From positions 2,778,904 to 2,842,903 of the forward strand of contig RCTD01000004.1 in assembly GCA_014898415.1 (NCBI GenBank): a stretch of DNA of 64,000 bases. Reading direction: 5' to 3'. Within the stretch, counting starts at the first letter, position 1. Every line of letters begins with the position of its first letter. The DNA comes from Stromatinia cepivora (Eukaryota > Ascomycota > Leotiomycetes > Helotiales > Sclerotiniaceae). Of this stretch, positions 22,302 to 34,704 are shown piece by piece. The position numbers were made by a program, and so were the translations under genes. A model generated the notes under the pieces. It had not been told where the DNA came from. It saw only the letters and a list, made by a program, of their open reading frames with translations, and ran no database searches.

Positions 22302-23529
22302 CAGACGAAAGTACTAAAATCTGAATTTTGAATCTGAATGTTCCCGAATTGAAGCTGCATGTTTAACTACGATAACATGATATGGGATATGTGATATGCG
22401 GTACGAATACACGAATGTACGAATGTACTTCTGTAGTTTGAGATGCATATATACTACTTAGATCGAACGAGAGGAAACGAAAGGAACTGATCTCATCATA
22501 TTCTACCCAGTGCCCACCCAGAGAAGAAAGGAGAGAAATACCCTTCTTCACCCATTCAAAAGAGACATTCTCGCCCTTTTCTTTTTGCTACCGAGACGAG
22601 TTCTCTTATTGTCTCGAACCTCACTGCCATTATTATTCTACTTATTATTACTCTCATTCCTATCTATTATTGATTGTATTACAATACCCGGCAGCCCAGT
22701 ACTACTACATAGGTACTCAAAAGAGACTCACTCACTTTATCTGGTGGTTGTGTTTTTTTCTTTCTATTTGTATACAATTTTATCAATCAGTATCAATCAG
22801 TATCAATCAGTATCAATCTGTATCAATCTGTATCAATCAATCGATCAAATCAATCAAACTCTCAGTGCCTCCTCCACTTGTCTTGTATGTTATCGCCTAC
22901 CCGCCCCCCAAACCGCACAATCACTAGAAATCTTGCAGATCTTTGCAGTCAATAATATCAATCTTGCAATCATTACCGAAGTGGTTCGTGCATTCTCTCT
23001 CTCTCTCTTCCCTGAGGGGAATCAATGAATCACAAGCACGACACGAGCACAAGCGCTTCAACCGATTGTGCTAAGCTACCGCTGCTACCTTCACCCTTCA
23101 ACCTTTCCACCCTTCACCGTCACATTGAACATTGAGAGAAGAATCTATCCGCCATAAATGCTACCATTCAACTTCACTCATTCACCATTTACCATTTACC
23201 ATTCACTATTTCACTTTGTACAAATCATCAAAGTGGCTTTGAAAATTTGTTGAAACCACGAAGAGAGGTGTGCGATACCTTGGTAGCTATCTGATTATTG
23301 GCTTACTTACGGAAAAACGGTCTGCGGCTGCACACTGCATCTTTTGTTTCTTTTGCCGGCTTCAACCCTGCAATCTTGTATCTTCCTCTTCTCCAGAAAC
23401 CTCACCTACCTACCGTACCTGTACAGCCTCGCGAATCATCGAAATAACATAACGCTCAGTAAAAGAGCTCCAGAGCTTCCGTCAAAATTATTAGAATCTA
23501 CAAAGGTGTGCGAGGGTGACTGAAAGATC
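22302..23529. other. intergenic upstream of the Arl8 gene
   Basis: It is rich in pyrimidine tracts and short repeats (minisatellite at 22781-22840) and probably contains a long 5' UTR or promoter for Arl8. The open frames here are low-complexity and I do not call them. Confidence 0.55.
22781..22840. repeat. 10-bp minisatellite, 6 units
   Basis: Six head-to-tail copies of TATCAATCAG or TATCAATCTG, the last ending CAA. Confidence 0.95.
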
Positions 23530-24446
23530 ATGGCAGGCATATTTAGACGAGTGTATGATTGGTTGCTGCGACTTTTCTGGTATGTCTCTTACCATCTTTT
23601 GCTGATTGAAGGAGTCAATTTGGCGCACTTCTCCGTGCTCATCGCGACCCTCACAAAAAGTCATTTTCAATGTTTCCTGCCCCTCGTCAACTGACCTCGG
23701 ATCTGCCGTTTAGGGCTACCGAAATGGATATTACGATGATCGGTTTGCAAAATGCGGGAAAGACCTCTCTGTTGAGAGTACTGGCGGTAAGTTCTATTTT
23801 CGCTCACCTGTTGCTTCATATCGAAACTTTTACCTTGGCGCAAATGCTGACGATGATGTTGATATGTAGGGTGGAGAATTTACACTTGAGTACGATCGTT
23901 CCTTTCCTTGACATCCCAAACAACATATACAAACCTTCTTATCATGATCCTCATTTAGTTGAAGCGGGGTTCGCAGATCTATAGACCCCACGTTGCGCAA
24001 CCACCCAAAGCTGACCACCTTTTGCTTCCACTCATAGCTCCATTCCTACCGTTGGCTTTAATATGAAGCGTGTCCAAAAAGGTCACGTCACCCTCAAATG
24101 CTGGGATCTAGGTGGGCAGCCACGCTTTCGTTCCATGTGGGAAAGATATTGCCGCGGCGTGAATGCGATTGTATTTATTGTCGACTCGGCTGATCCGGAT
24201 GCTTTACCAATCGCTAAAGATGAGCTTCATCTGCTTTTAGAAAAGCCAGTTTTGCAAGGAATACCTCTCTTGGTGTTGGGAAATAAGTCCGATTTGGAAA
24301 ACAAGTTGAGTGTCGATGAGTTGATTGAGAGATTGGATTTGAAGAGTGTAGGGCATAGAGAGGTGAGCTGTTATGGGATCAGTGCCAAGGAAGAGACGAA
24401 TTTGGATGCGGTTTTGCAATGGCTGGTTGCAAGGGCGAATAAGTAG
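23530..24446 (+). CDS. ARL8: Arl8 family small GTPase
   Basis: Four exons, 23530-23579, 23714-23786, 23870-23889 and 24038-24446, give 183 residues. Exon 3 is only 20 bases. All phases agree. The N-terminal helix [17 protein letters not shown] is amphipathic, and residue 2 is Ala, not Gly, so no myristoylation is expected, as known for Arl8. GTPase motifs are GLQNAGKTS (G1), SIPTVGFNM (G2), [19 protein letters not shown] (G3 and the Arl8-typical switch II), NKSD (G4) and SAKEE (G5). Arl8 works on lysosomes and vacuoles in organelle positioning and tethering. The gene is intact. Confidence 0.95.
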
Positions 24447-26170
24447 GGCGGACGTGCGGACGGGTTGATGAATGATGGTTCGTCGAGAACAAGCAAAGCT
24501 TGTCACAAGTTTGGGGTATGACGGGTGCGAATTTTCCCGATATTAACGATGATTGACGACACGAAATGGCGAAAAGATGGGATGATACATAATCGAACTT
24601 CGAAAAGGGTCTTCGCGGACCACGAATATATCTCCTCAGCTCACAGCGACCAATTCTAATTATTTTCAAATTCTTCCTTCTCAATCAGCGAGGGTCCCCT
24701 CGACGTCTAGTTTTCGATATGCTGTGAGCGGAACAGCAGGACAGAAATGTATCAAATTTCCTTGTATTCTTCTTGATGATGCGCCATGTCTGCTACGATG
24801 AGACGACTTACGACCCTCTGCTTTATTGTTAAATTATTGGGTCGACGTTCCGCGTGTTGAAAGGTGTCAGTTGGTAAATGAGGTAGTGGGGCACCGTGTG
24901 TTGAGATGATAGGATAGGAAACATTGTATTTAAAATATTCATATTTTGCGCCTTTTGTATCCAATTGTGTTTCCATAAATGTTCTATAGATGCCCCATTT
25001 TCGCAGGTATGTTTGCCCTTGTTCACCATCCTGAAATATGAAAATAAGGAGATATCGCGCGGGAACATTCAGGCGCTCTGTTTGTATGTGTTGAATCGAT
25101 GACACGGTATGCCAACGTCGTACCTTGGCAATGATAGAAATGAGGCAAAGAATCGTGTTGGAAGTTTTAGTTGTGTTGAAGGCGTTCTGGGAGGACAATG
25201 GCTTGATTTTTGAAGGAGATAGGCTGTCCAACGCTTGCAATATCCGTCCGCGATGGAAATATATCTAATGGCAAGTCTAATCTGAAGATTTTTTCCAAGC
25301 TTTGGTGTTGGAAATACCTTCATGGAACTGTGGGTGCGCGTGTCCCGCCAACAGCCCATTTCTTGGCAGGAGACCCTTTTGCCCATATAGTATTTTGAAC
25401 CTCGAACCAAATTGTGTAAAGGATTGAAAATTATGGGAAGAAGTTCGAGGCGAATACGAAGCTTTACAATCGCGTGCTGAGTGTTTCACCCATATCCCAT
25501 ATTGCATATTTCGCATCGTTTTCCTCGGCGCATCCCTCTGTATGTAGCAATCATGTCTGGCTTCTCGTGGTGGTTTCGCAATGTACTCAAATGGTGAGAT
25601 ATCGTAGGGGCGTCAACTTCCCTCAAGAATTGAAGCGGATAGGAAGACATTGAAGGAAGAAGAGAAAATATGGGAGGAGAGGGAGGGCAGACACTTCATT
25701 AATTAACTGCATCGCGCATGCTTCGCTGGCAGCTCTTATTTCTAAAAGCACAGTCCGCACGTTTGATGCGTTGGCACCGGGCATGGATTCCCATGGCTTG
25801 CAGGAAATCTGATATATTAATGAATTTCATTGGATAAGCTGGCGAGAAGGAGGTTTGATAATGACAAGAACTCAAGATTTGGAAACTGGACAGGGCTGTA
25901 GTGGAGCATTGAATTGATTTACCGTAAGATGGGGAATTGGGAATGACGGATTTGACGGGGTTTGAGCTTGCAGGTGGATAATGAAAGGGAAGACATGGGA
26001 CGAACAAGTATCTAGCCTAATTGGTACATAGCTACTTCGTACAGAGTTATGAATATGATTATGATCAACGAATGTATGGCTCCAGTATAATAAGCTGAGT
26101 GGCATTGTACCAGTACTGTATTATTGTATTATATATACGAAATTGTTCAGCTCAGTAAATGTTTTGTCAA

Positions 26171-26202
26171 TGATCATGACCATGATCATGACCATGATCA
26201 TG
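26171..26202. repeat. 12-bp palindromic tandem repeat
   Basis: TGATCATGACCA is repeated about 2.7 times. Each unit contains the palindrome ATGATCAT. Confidence 0.9.
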
Positions 26203-27250
26203 TTGGTTATTGTTACTGTGGGTAGTATTGTACGTAAGGTAAGGCTTGAGGATGGCGGGCACCAAGTGGGTTTACGGAGTCCGGACTCATGGGATTAACA
26301 TGGATTGATATTCTCTCAATTATCTACTACCTGCGTAGTATTTGTTCACTTCAAGACCTGATACTTGATTTGAAGCATTCAAATTTATTATCAAACAATG
26401 AGATTTTGAAAGTTTGAAAGTTTGAAAGTTCGGAAGTTCGGAATCATCACTTGAGTGCCTAGCCTAGTATACCTGACGAGCCACAAATGAGCCAGCACCA
26501 GCAAATCCAGGCATAATCGGATTACGTTACCTTCACCCCGTTACGTTCTCTTCTCTCTTCTCTCGTGATCTGGAATGTTCGGGACAAGACGACTTATTAC
26601 TTACTCCGTCCATGGGACAAGACGACTTATTACTTACTTACTCACTCCGTAGTGTTATCCATGGCCACGCAATCAATTTGTCAGAATCGTAAAAGTAACT
26701 TACATACTTTGTTGCATAGCCTCAATGTGGCCCACCATCTCACCAAACCAAGAATTCAAGGGATTCAAAAAACTATAAACCCCATATCTGTCAAACCTTA
26801 CACCTAATATCTCTCTCACTCCTTCTCACACTCCCTCTCACACACCCTCCCTCTCTCTCTGACTCTCTGAGAAGCTTTCTCTTAATTTGAAATCGTGTAT
26901 CTTTTGAATCAAAAGAAACAATCATTCCACTCCTTCTCTCCTTTGTGGGAAGAATATCGATATCAACTTCTTCCAAGGTTCTTCTTCTTACCCCGCGAAA
27001 ACCAACAAGTCGCGTTCCCCCCTCCGACCCGCCCGCGTATCCTCTTTGCCAGGATAAGGATTCAATTCAAATAAGAAAAATCCCAAGCTCTTCCTTGTAA
27101 CACATACCTAAAAACCATCTGAACACGCCTAAATTTCCACATCTGACTATTAGAAAAATCATGGCTGTGCTGATGCAAATGATTGCCAAGAGGCAAAGCA
27201 ATGATTTTGATAATGAAAATAAGTGAGTCAATTTCCTTCGTATTTCCTTA

Positions 27251-27302
27251 TCATCTTTTCCTCTTCCTCTTCTTCTTCCTCTTCCTCTTCCTCTTCCCCA
27301 TC
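27251..27302. repeat. CTT/CCT pyrimidine tract upstream of RCR gene
   Basis: A run of CTTCCTCTT-type units lies about 210-260 bp before the RCR start codon. Pyrimidine tracts of this kind are common in filamentous-fungal promoters; a role here is inferred. Confidence 0.7.
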
Positions 27303-27510
27303 CCCTTCCCAACCTCCAAAGTTTCTTTGTTGTTGGATGTGAGCCGTGAACGTCAGAAATAAGATCAACATCAACGTCTACCATAACCTCCTCTTCCGTC
27401 AAGAATAGCTTTGGAAATTCAGCCCATTCCCATGTATTGAGACATCCAACTCATTTTAATCATTCAAGGATTTCTCGCGATACCAACAACAAAATCAAAC
27501 AACTAATAAG

Positions 27511-28071
27511 ATGGCCTACAGCTGCGATTACTATGGAAACTGCTATTCCACATGGGGCAGTTGGGGACGATGGGTTGTACTGGTTTTTATAATTCTTGCC
27601 TTTGTTTTATTGGCTTTCGGATTATCGTATGTTCTGCTCCATTCCTACTAAAATGCTTCACTGGCACGATTTTCCGTCTCATACATCAATTTTCACATTT
27701 CAAGTCACAACAAACCACTAACATTACCCACTAGGTGTCTTAACTCCCGTCGTCGCCGTCGTCAAGGAATTCAGCCAATGTATGGTACTGGCTGGATGGC
27801 CAAACCACCTCCATACGGCCAGCAACCCGGAGCTTACAACTATGGGCCTCCTCCTCCTCCAATGTACACTCAGAATGGACCGATACCACCTCAACAAACG
27901 GGCAATACGTTTAATAGTAATGATGGATACTATGGTCATCATGGTCAACAAGATGGAATTGAGTTGCAGCAACCGCCAAATGCTTATACCAGGGGTGGAG
28001 ATGATGTTTATCAGGCGCCAATGGGTCCACCACCTGGAAAGAAGGCCGAGGGGGATGGTATTATTCGATAA
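27511..28071 (+). CDS. RCR-domain membrane protein (chitin synthesis regulation/Congo red resistance)
   Basis: Exons 27511-27626 and 27735-28071 (intron GTATGT..CACTAG, phase 2) give 150 residues. A short N-terminus rich in Tyr and Cys (MAYSCDYYGNCYSTWGSWGR) precedes one membrane helix (VVLVFIILAFVLLAFGL). An Arg cluster (SRRRRRQG) follows, then a Pro/Gly/Tyr/Gln-rich cytosolic tail with PPPPP and PPYGQQPG. This order is that of RCR proteins, which in yeast affect chitin deposition and plasma-membrane transporter sorting through PY-type motifs. No signal peptide other than the helix is seen. It appears intact. Confidence 0.85.
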
Positions 28072-29394
28072 ATGCCGATCGAGTAGATGGAAGATGGATG
28101 TTGAAAGTTGTTTGGGGAGATCTATGAGTATGGAAGAGGGGCTTCGTTTGCGACTGGAGAGGTGATTGGTGGGAGGTTTGAGGTTACTACTATACCATGA
28201 TGCGGTCACAGCAGTGGGCAAGTAAAAGGATATAGAATGACCGAAATGATTATGGATTGCAGGAATTCGTGTTAAGACGTTGACGTTACTTTGGGTTTGG
28301 GGCTGGGCAATCAACGTAGGAGTTAGGGATGGGTCTTGCCAACTTGGGTGTGGTTTTTACTATGAATGGTAATGATAAATGGATAATACAACTAGCAACG
28401 TGTTGATGATGGGGAATTGAACTCGTGGCTTTCTATTTCCAAGTATATGGTCATTATCTGACTGGTGAAGGAAGAGATCTTCATCGTGATGCCTAGCTTT
28501 TTCATCTTCTCCATATGCGCGATTAGTAGCTTCCTTTGGTAACAGTAAACATGCTCACGAGTCGGTCTCCAGTGCCCTTTAGATTTCTCAGCCAAGTGTA
28601 TAATTTCTATTTGCCAAAACGCCAACCGTCACCTACCTAACATCGAATATCACCACGTTCTAAGCCAGACTTAAACTACAGTATAGATACAAATCAAGAG
28701 GCATCCCAAGGTGTATTTTCATCTCTACTACTGTAATAACAATGAATTATGCCAAAAGCACGACGCGCAAAGTCTTAGATTCACATATTGCCACTAGTCT
28801 CTCGTCCCCTATCTTTAAACGAAAATCAGCGATTCTTCCTCCCCCACCTCCTACCCGTCCCCGTCGCCTCCTCATCTCTCATCCCATGGGTATTGTATTC
28901 TCTCAAACTATACCATTTCCGGTCAACCAACATCCTCCTCCAAATACCACAATCCTGGAGTTATGGTTGCACATCTCAAAGGAGAGAACGTTTCGGTATT
29001 TTGTTCTTGTACTAACTTGAAACGTCAACTTTTTTTTAGTCAGATATGCAACGGAAACTTTCAATGTGGTTGATTCTGACAGCCAATTGATCTCTTTCTT
29101 CTAGGTGTTAAAGTTTCCAAATTTCAAGAGATCTGAAAGTTTTGTTGAGTTTGCATATTTGAAATTCAGGTCTGGTTTTTCCACTTCTTTGTAGTACGCA
29201 ACCAGGCCCCAAAAACTGACATCAAATCAGATATCCAACAAAACGTCTGGTTTGCTTGGCTTTGAAATCCAATCGTCTCTCTCATTGAAGTGAAGTCAAT
29301 GAAAGGATCGGGGTACTAAGATCAACGAGATAGGCAAACATGAACCAGCTCACAATTAAGAGTAACAGATAGACATTAGCGATGGAGGCAGGTA
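28072..29394. other. intergenic
   Basis: This is the 3' flank of the RCR gene and then unassigned DNA up to the mariner-like element. The open frame at 28742-29020 has no recognisable features. Confidence 0.55.
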
Positions 29395-30773
29395 CAGTAA
29401 CCGTGCACTTATATTACCCCAAAACCTTAAAAACACGTAAATTTCGCGAATTGAATTTCAACTCTCTTTATTATTTATTCATCAATAATATTATAATATA
29501 CTCCCAGAATCTTGAATATTGAAAAAGAGTTAGTTTTTAAGTATCTTACTCTATATTTATGTGGCAAAATTATTGGCAAAGGTTTCAATGATTCTAATCT
29601 TTATTGTATTGCAATTGATCTCAATCTTGAAATACGAATTGTTTATTATACTCTACAACAAGATATATTATATAATGAAGGAATGAATCTATTTTGTATT
29701 TTTCAAACTAGATTTTATACAAAAAGAGAAGAATATATATTAATTCGATATATTCGATTATATTTAAAATCAATTTATATACAAACAAAAACAATTGTAG
29801 ACTTTAAATATAGTATTTCTACTATTAAAAAGATTTTGAAGATCTATAGAATCATCAATTGGAAGTATAAAAAGCAGCCGGAACTTACCCAAACATATAC
29901 ATTCAAGCGATTTGCATAATACCTAACATATAGGGGATTAACAATAAAAGAATAAGAATTAGTTGTATAAAACGATGAATACTTTGTAGAGCGGGGGCAG
30001 AGTAAAAGAGGAGAATAATGTTTCCGTATTTCTGCTCAGAAATGGGAATTTAGAATAGTTCAAATATATAATACAAATAAAAATATAAAAATTATAATCT
30101 AGAAAAGCTTTTGGAATCTTAAAAGGAACAATTTATATATAATGGATAAAGATTTTGAGAGTAAGAAATATAAATATAATGTTAATTTATATTTCAAGGT
30201 CCTCGATACTGAAATAGACTTTGTTTTTGAAAGATTAAATCCAGAATATGAATTTATACAGGATAATGTTTCTATTTATTGTATCTACAAAATACAGGAT
30301 TGGTTTCAAAAGAAAGGGATCTCAATATTGAAGCATTGGCCTCTTTATTCTTCTGATTTCAATTCTATTGAATATATTTGGTAAACTTTAAAAATGAAGT
30401 TATATAAGATATTTCCTAATATTGTAATTAACAAAAGCGAATCAGAATATATTAGATAAAAATTAGAAAATTGTTTACAAGTAGTTTGGAATATATTAGA
30501 TCAAGAATTATTCGATAAATTAGAAGCAAGTATATGTAATAAAATTGAAATCTATATTGTAATAGGGGATTGGTATACAAAATATTGATTAATTATAGAA
30601 TAATAAGGATTTGATTTTTTTTTGGGGAATAGTATAAATATAGAATTTCAATATATTCAAATTTTAGATTATAATAATTAATGGTTGATTTTATAATTAA
30701 ATTGAAAGATAGATATTAAATATATAAAAAAACTGAAATTAGGTTGTGGGGTAATATAAGTTGACTAGTACTG
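29395..30773 (+). mobile_element. Tc1/mariner element relic
   Basis: The 1379-bp element is bounded by inverted ends. The left starts CAGTAACCGTGC then ACTTATATTACCCCA; the complement of the right starts CAGTACTAGTCA then ACTTATATTACCCCA. TA dinucleotides flank both sides (29393-29394 and 30774-30775), the target duplication of this superfamily. The interior encodes a broken transposase. AT-rich composition and stop codons fit RIP. Confidence 0.88.
29512..30384 (+). pseudogene. Tc1/mariner transposase relic
   Basis: Open pieces at 29512-29919 and 30142-30384 belong to one former gene. The first has a helix-turn-helix-like segment with STIKKILK. The second reads FIQDNVSIYC and later HWPLYSSDFNSIEYIW, which matches the Tc1 catalytic region (QDNAPxH, then WPxxSPDLNPIEHLW). 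The second catalytic Asp is visible; the third acidic residue (E) is in NSIEYIW. It is interrupted by stop codons and by the segment between the pieces. Confidence 0.85.
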
Positions 30774-31371
30774 TAATATGCGATGAGTGTTCCAACGCTT
30801 ATCACCGGATCAGCTCGAGATTTGCGGGCTTTCCAGGTCCCAAGTCTGTTGAGCTTACAGCAGGAGATTCAGAAACACACGGAGCTGCCAGAGTTCTTGA
30901 AGATCCGGAGTAGATCAAAATCGTCTGGTAATATCGAGCGAGATGAGCGGGTAGGCAACGATCATGTTAGAACTTAGTTGCCACAGAATCACCGGCTACT
31001 ACAATGAGCCAACTCTGACGAATCGATCCACCCCATCGTGAAAGTAAAGAATGAGTTATCTGAAACGACAGATTTCTCATCCACGAGCCCCGTAAAATAA
31101 TCGTGGAAGGCCAAGTTTTGTGTATTATGCCATCATACGACGCGAGACACAACACTAACTTTCAAACTCGGAATTTCAACCAAAACATTGTGTATCAAAC
31201 AACACTCCACATACAAACAGTTGAAGAGAAGACTACCGAATCGTGTGGGTAAGTAGCTTACTACAGTGGCGTCTCCAATGTCAAAGTGCGAACGGGCGCT
31301 GCAGTCCTCCATTCAGGGAGGAATAGACTGCACAACAAGTACCCACAGGACGGATAATAATTCTAGCGGAT

Positions 31372-31975
31372 TATCTATTGGGTATTTATTTATAGATCAA
31401 ATTATTTATATATATTAATGAATTATCTACAAATTATTTATAGATTATTTACAGATTATCTGTTTATCTACAAATTATTCACTTATTTATGAATTGATAA
31501 ATTATCTATAGAGAAATAGGTAATTTACAAATTATTTATAAATTATTTACAAATTATCCACTTATCTATAGATTAACGGATTATTTATAGATAAATGAAT
31601 AATTTGCAAATTATTTGCAAATTATCTATAAATTATTTACAGATTATTTGCGGATTATTTATATAAATAATTTATAAATCTATAAATAATTTACAAATAA
31701 TTTATAGATTATCTATTTATCCATAAATAAATAAATTATCCGCAAATAATTTGCAAATAATTTGTGGATAATTTGTAAATAATCTGCAGATTATCTATCT
31801 ATCTGTAGATAATCCGTTAATCTATAGGTAAACGGATAATCCGTAAATAATCCGTAGGTATTTGTTTACAGATCGAATTATTTTAAAACCTCAATGGATA
31901 ATCTACAGGGCGGGTAGATCATTCAACGGGTAACCCGCAGAACGGATTATCCGCGGGTACCCACAGGTTGCAGGT
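31372..31975. repeat. degenerate ATTAT-based satellite with GGGTA edges
   Basis: About 600 bp consist of short variable units such as AATTATTTATAGATT, GGATTATCCGC and CAAATTATCTATAG. The edges keep GC-richer forms: GTACCCACAGGACGGATAAT on the left, and CCGCGGGTACCCACAGG on the right. The centre may be a transition-decayed version of the edge units. Confidence 0.8.
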
Positions 31976-33988
31976 AATTTATGCGCAGCCTAGGGAGGAA
32001 TCACACATCTGGGCCAGAGTAGCTCAGCTTACCAGTGAATTATCTCATATGCTAGTTTTAACTATTAATTTCGTCTGTGTTGATTAAGTGAGATTGTTGC
32101 GGTGTTGTCGGTCATCAGTAAGAAAATAGGACTTTTGGGGGAAAGAGGTCGATGTATTTTATAAATGCACAATACTAATCAAATATGCATACAAGAGAAA
32201 TTTCCTTGAATTTTGGGGCAGTGAATATTGTTGAATGTTTTACTGTCGTACAGAAAGGAGCTAACCCAAATGTCACTAGGTAATGGGATAATTAACAGTC
32301 GATTCAATCCAGACAAAATGAGGTGCATAATGAACTGTGTTTGCGGAGGTCAAGTATGCGTTCTGATCGAGGTAATGCAAATAGTCGATGCATCAATGCT
32401 AAGTTATCCGATGGATTTTCGGATTGTTTTCTATGATCCTGTTTAAATAGCGGCAAAGAGAAGAGAGACGGTGTGGGGCGTTGGTAGAGAAGTGTCACTG
32501 AGTTTATCATCGAATAGCAACGGATGCTTCCCATCTCTAAATAAGTAGAATCCATGACGATAATATTCAAGAGTCCTGACACCAGAATACGACGCTCTCA
32601 AGGGGTCTTGGAAATAATGACGATGATGCCGGTTATTCAAAATCTTTTGCAGAGGAAGGCAGAAATGTCTATGAGAGCTTTGAAGAAGTATGCTCACAAC
32701 AGTGTATGGTGCGAGCAAAAAGGATTTGGACGAAGAGGATGCCGACGTTAAAAACCCACACTTAATGACCTTTAGTAAGGATTTGTGATAGAATTATCAC
32801 AACCGGGGGGTGCTACAGTGTCACCTCACGAAGTGTGGAAATTCAACACAATAGGGCTGTGTCTTTGCGGGACGCACTACCGAAGTTCGGTCCCATCATG
32901 AGACTTTCGCACCTCAAACTATGCACGGAACCAGCATTGCAAATACTATAAAGCCAGCAAGATATGCACCCATCACTAATTACTAGGTAGTGACTTTACT
33001 CACGAATGAACGTTGACTACCGGAGGAAAGAACAGGAGAATGGGATAGAGCCTTGTCAAGCCATTCGGTCAGAAGCTACGAAAATACCACAACCCATTTG
33101 TGCAGGGCGAGAGCATTTCGAGTACTAAAAGACAGTCCCCTTAATAAATCATGTATCACCCACCACAACAACTTGTTGTTCGATCCTTCAGCGTAGGACC
33201 TGGGGGTCTCAAATACCATTAGTTTAGTTAATGTTGTCAGCCCGGAAATCTTCATGATAAAGGCGTCTACCTAAATGGCCTGCCCAGCTTCAAGTACTTA
33301 CAAAAATTATTCTGTTAATCAATAGCCAGTGAAAACTTCTTGAATGACTTATAATAATTACATGATGATTAGGATGGGAGGGAATGAGCAGGACGTTACT
33401 TAGTTTGAATTCGAAGAACGATTTCAACATCTCGACATCTGCGCCACAATTCAATTTGAGTTGTCTACCAACCATTCCACGGGCTATTAGCCACTTTCTA
33501 TTGTGTCATGGCTCCAAGTTCGATCGAAATAAGGGCACTTAGGCCCCTGACATTAGTGTAGTGGAGCGCTGTAGGATGCCGGGTTGTTTCATTTCGGTTG
33601 TGATTGAATGGGTTATGATATGAGAGCAGATCCCACGCTTTGAATATTGTGGTGATAAAGGGAAGTACGGATGGAGTAAAGAGAAGTACCGGTAGAGGGG
33701 AGTAGATTACATATTACATAGATATATATGTATCTACTATAACATGATATAAGATCAAAATGTCCTCCTATTATTCACTCACTCATTCAGAAATGATATT
33801 AATACTAGCTATCTAATTAAGGTATCAATGCGTAAATAAATCCTACCGTGTTAGTTTGGTGCTTCAGATTAAGAAACTTTTTGGTGGAACAGTGGAGTAG
33901 AATACCCCAAAATAGCCTGGGATAGCCCCCGAATGAAAAAGCTCCGACTTTTAATTTTAGTGATGGGAAGTTAATATCAACAACTGCC

Positions 33989-33991
<3 letters not shown>

Positions 33992-34042
<51 letters not shown>

Positions 34043-34052
34043 CTCTCTCTCT
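33992..34052. repeat. (CT)n microsatellite
   Basis: A long CT dinucleotide run with a single CGAT interruption near the right end. Confidence 0.97.
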
Positions 34053-34704
34053 GTAACAGACCAGGACCTTAACCACTCTCGTTTTATCTGTATATCGATG
34101 TCTGAATTTATGGAATCCTTCGTCTTAATATTGCATTATTTCGCGTCTTAATAAGGACATACTTGCTATCCTCCTACAAATCTTTTCCATCTTTAATTGC
34201 TTTGCGACAGAATACGAGAATACGAAAACTAGGAGACTGATCAACAACTCCTAAGTTTTGAAACTCATTAAAATTGAAAGAGTGAATTGGAGAAATTGGA
34301 GAAATTGGAGTTGAAATTGAAACCTCAGTCATAAGAAGAGGTACTTTCGAGTAATCAAGAGCATTATTGGTATGCCCAAGGTCAACAATTGACTTAAGAG
34401 GATACAACACATTGCGAAATACCTAGTACTTGGAAGTTGGATGGTGAGCCATCAAGTAGGTCAGCTTGAGGATTTGCTTTTGGGAGAACGAAAGAACAAA
34501 AAATCATACAAATGAGGATCAAAAAATAACTGGAACTACCGTCAGTGACACAGCTTGTGCCATTCAAAGGAGCTTGTTCACTTGCGGTGTATTATTCAAG
34601 TCCTCGAAGATCTTAAAATTGGCAACTCATTGTCAAGTCAAGCCACGTCATCGAGGTACCTTCCGGCTTTTAGGGTCTGTTGCATACTAACATTATATTC
34701 TAAA

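Larger units (their letters stand above)
24447..27510. other. long intergenic region, no convincing gene
   Basis: Open frames on both strands lack recognisable motifs. Small repeats are present: a 12-bp repeat at 26171-26202; AAAGTTTG units at about 26408-26440; a duplicated segment GACAAGACGACTTATTACTT at about 26582 and 26616; and pyrimidine tracts at 26808-26880 and 27251-27302, upstream of the RCR gene. Confidence 0.55.
30776..34704. other. intergenic with satellites, no convincing gene
   Basis: Apart from the array at 31372-31975 and the CT microsatellite at 33992-34052, I find no supported gene. The frame at 30783-30977, starting just after the mariner end, might be a gene remnant but has no known motif. 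Confidence 0.5.

Noticed and set aside
27724..28314. 196-codon minus-strand open frame over the RCR gene
   Set aside because: Antisense shadow of the RCR exon; the plus-strand gene has clear domain order and splice sites.
28390..28470. GAGTTCAATTCC on the minus strand resembling a tRNA T-loop
   Set aside because: The flanking bases do not form the T stem or an acceptor stem, so no tRNA is called.
28742..29020. 92-codon plus-strand open frame with a Pro run
   Set aside because: Two overlapping frames are similarly open, with no conserved motif; looks like chance in pyrimidine-rich DNA.
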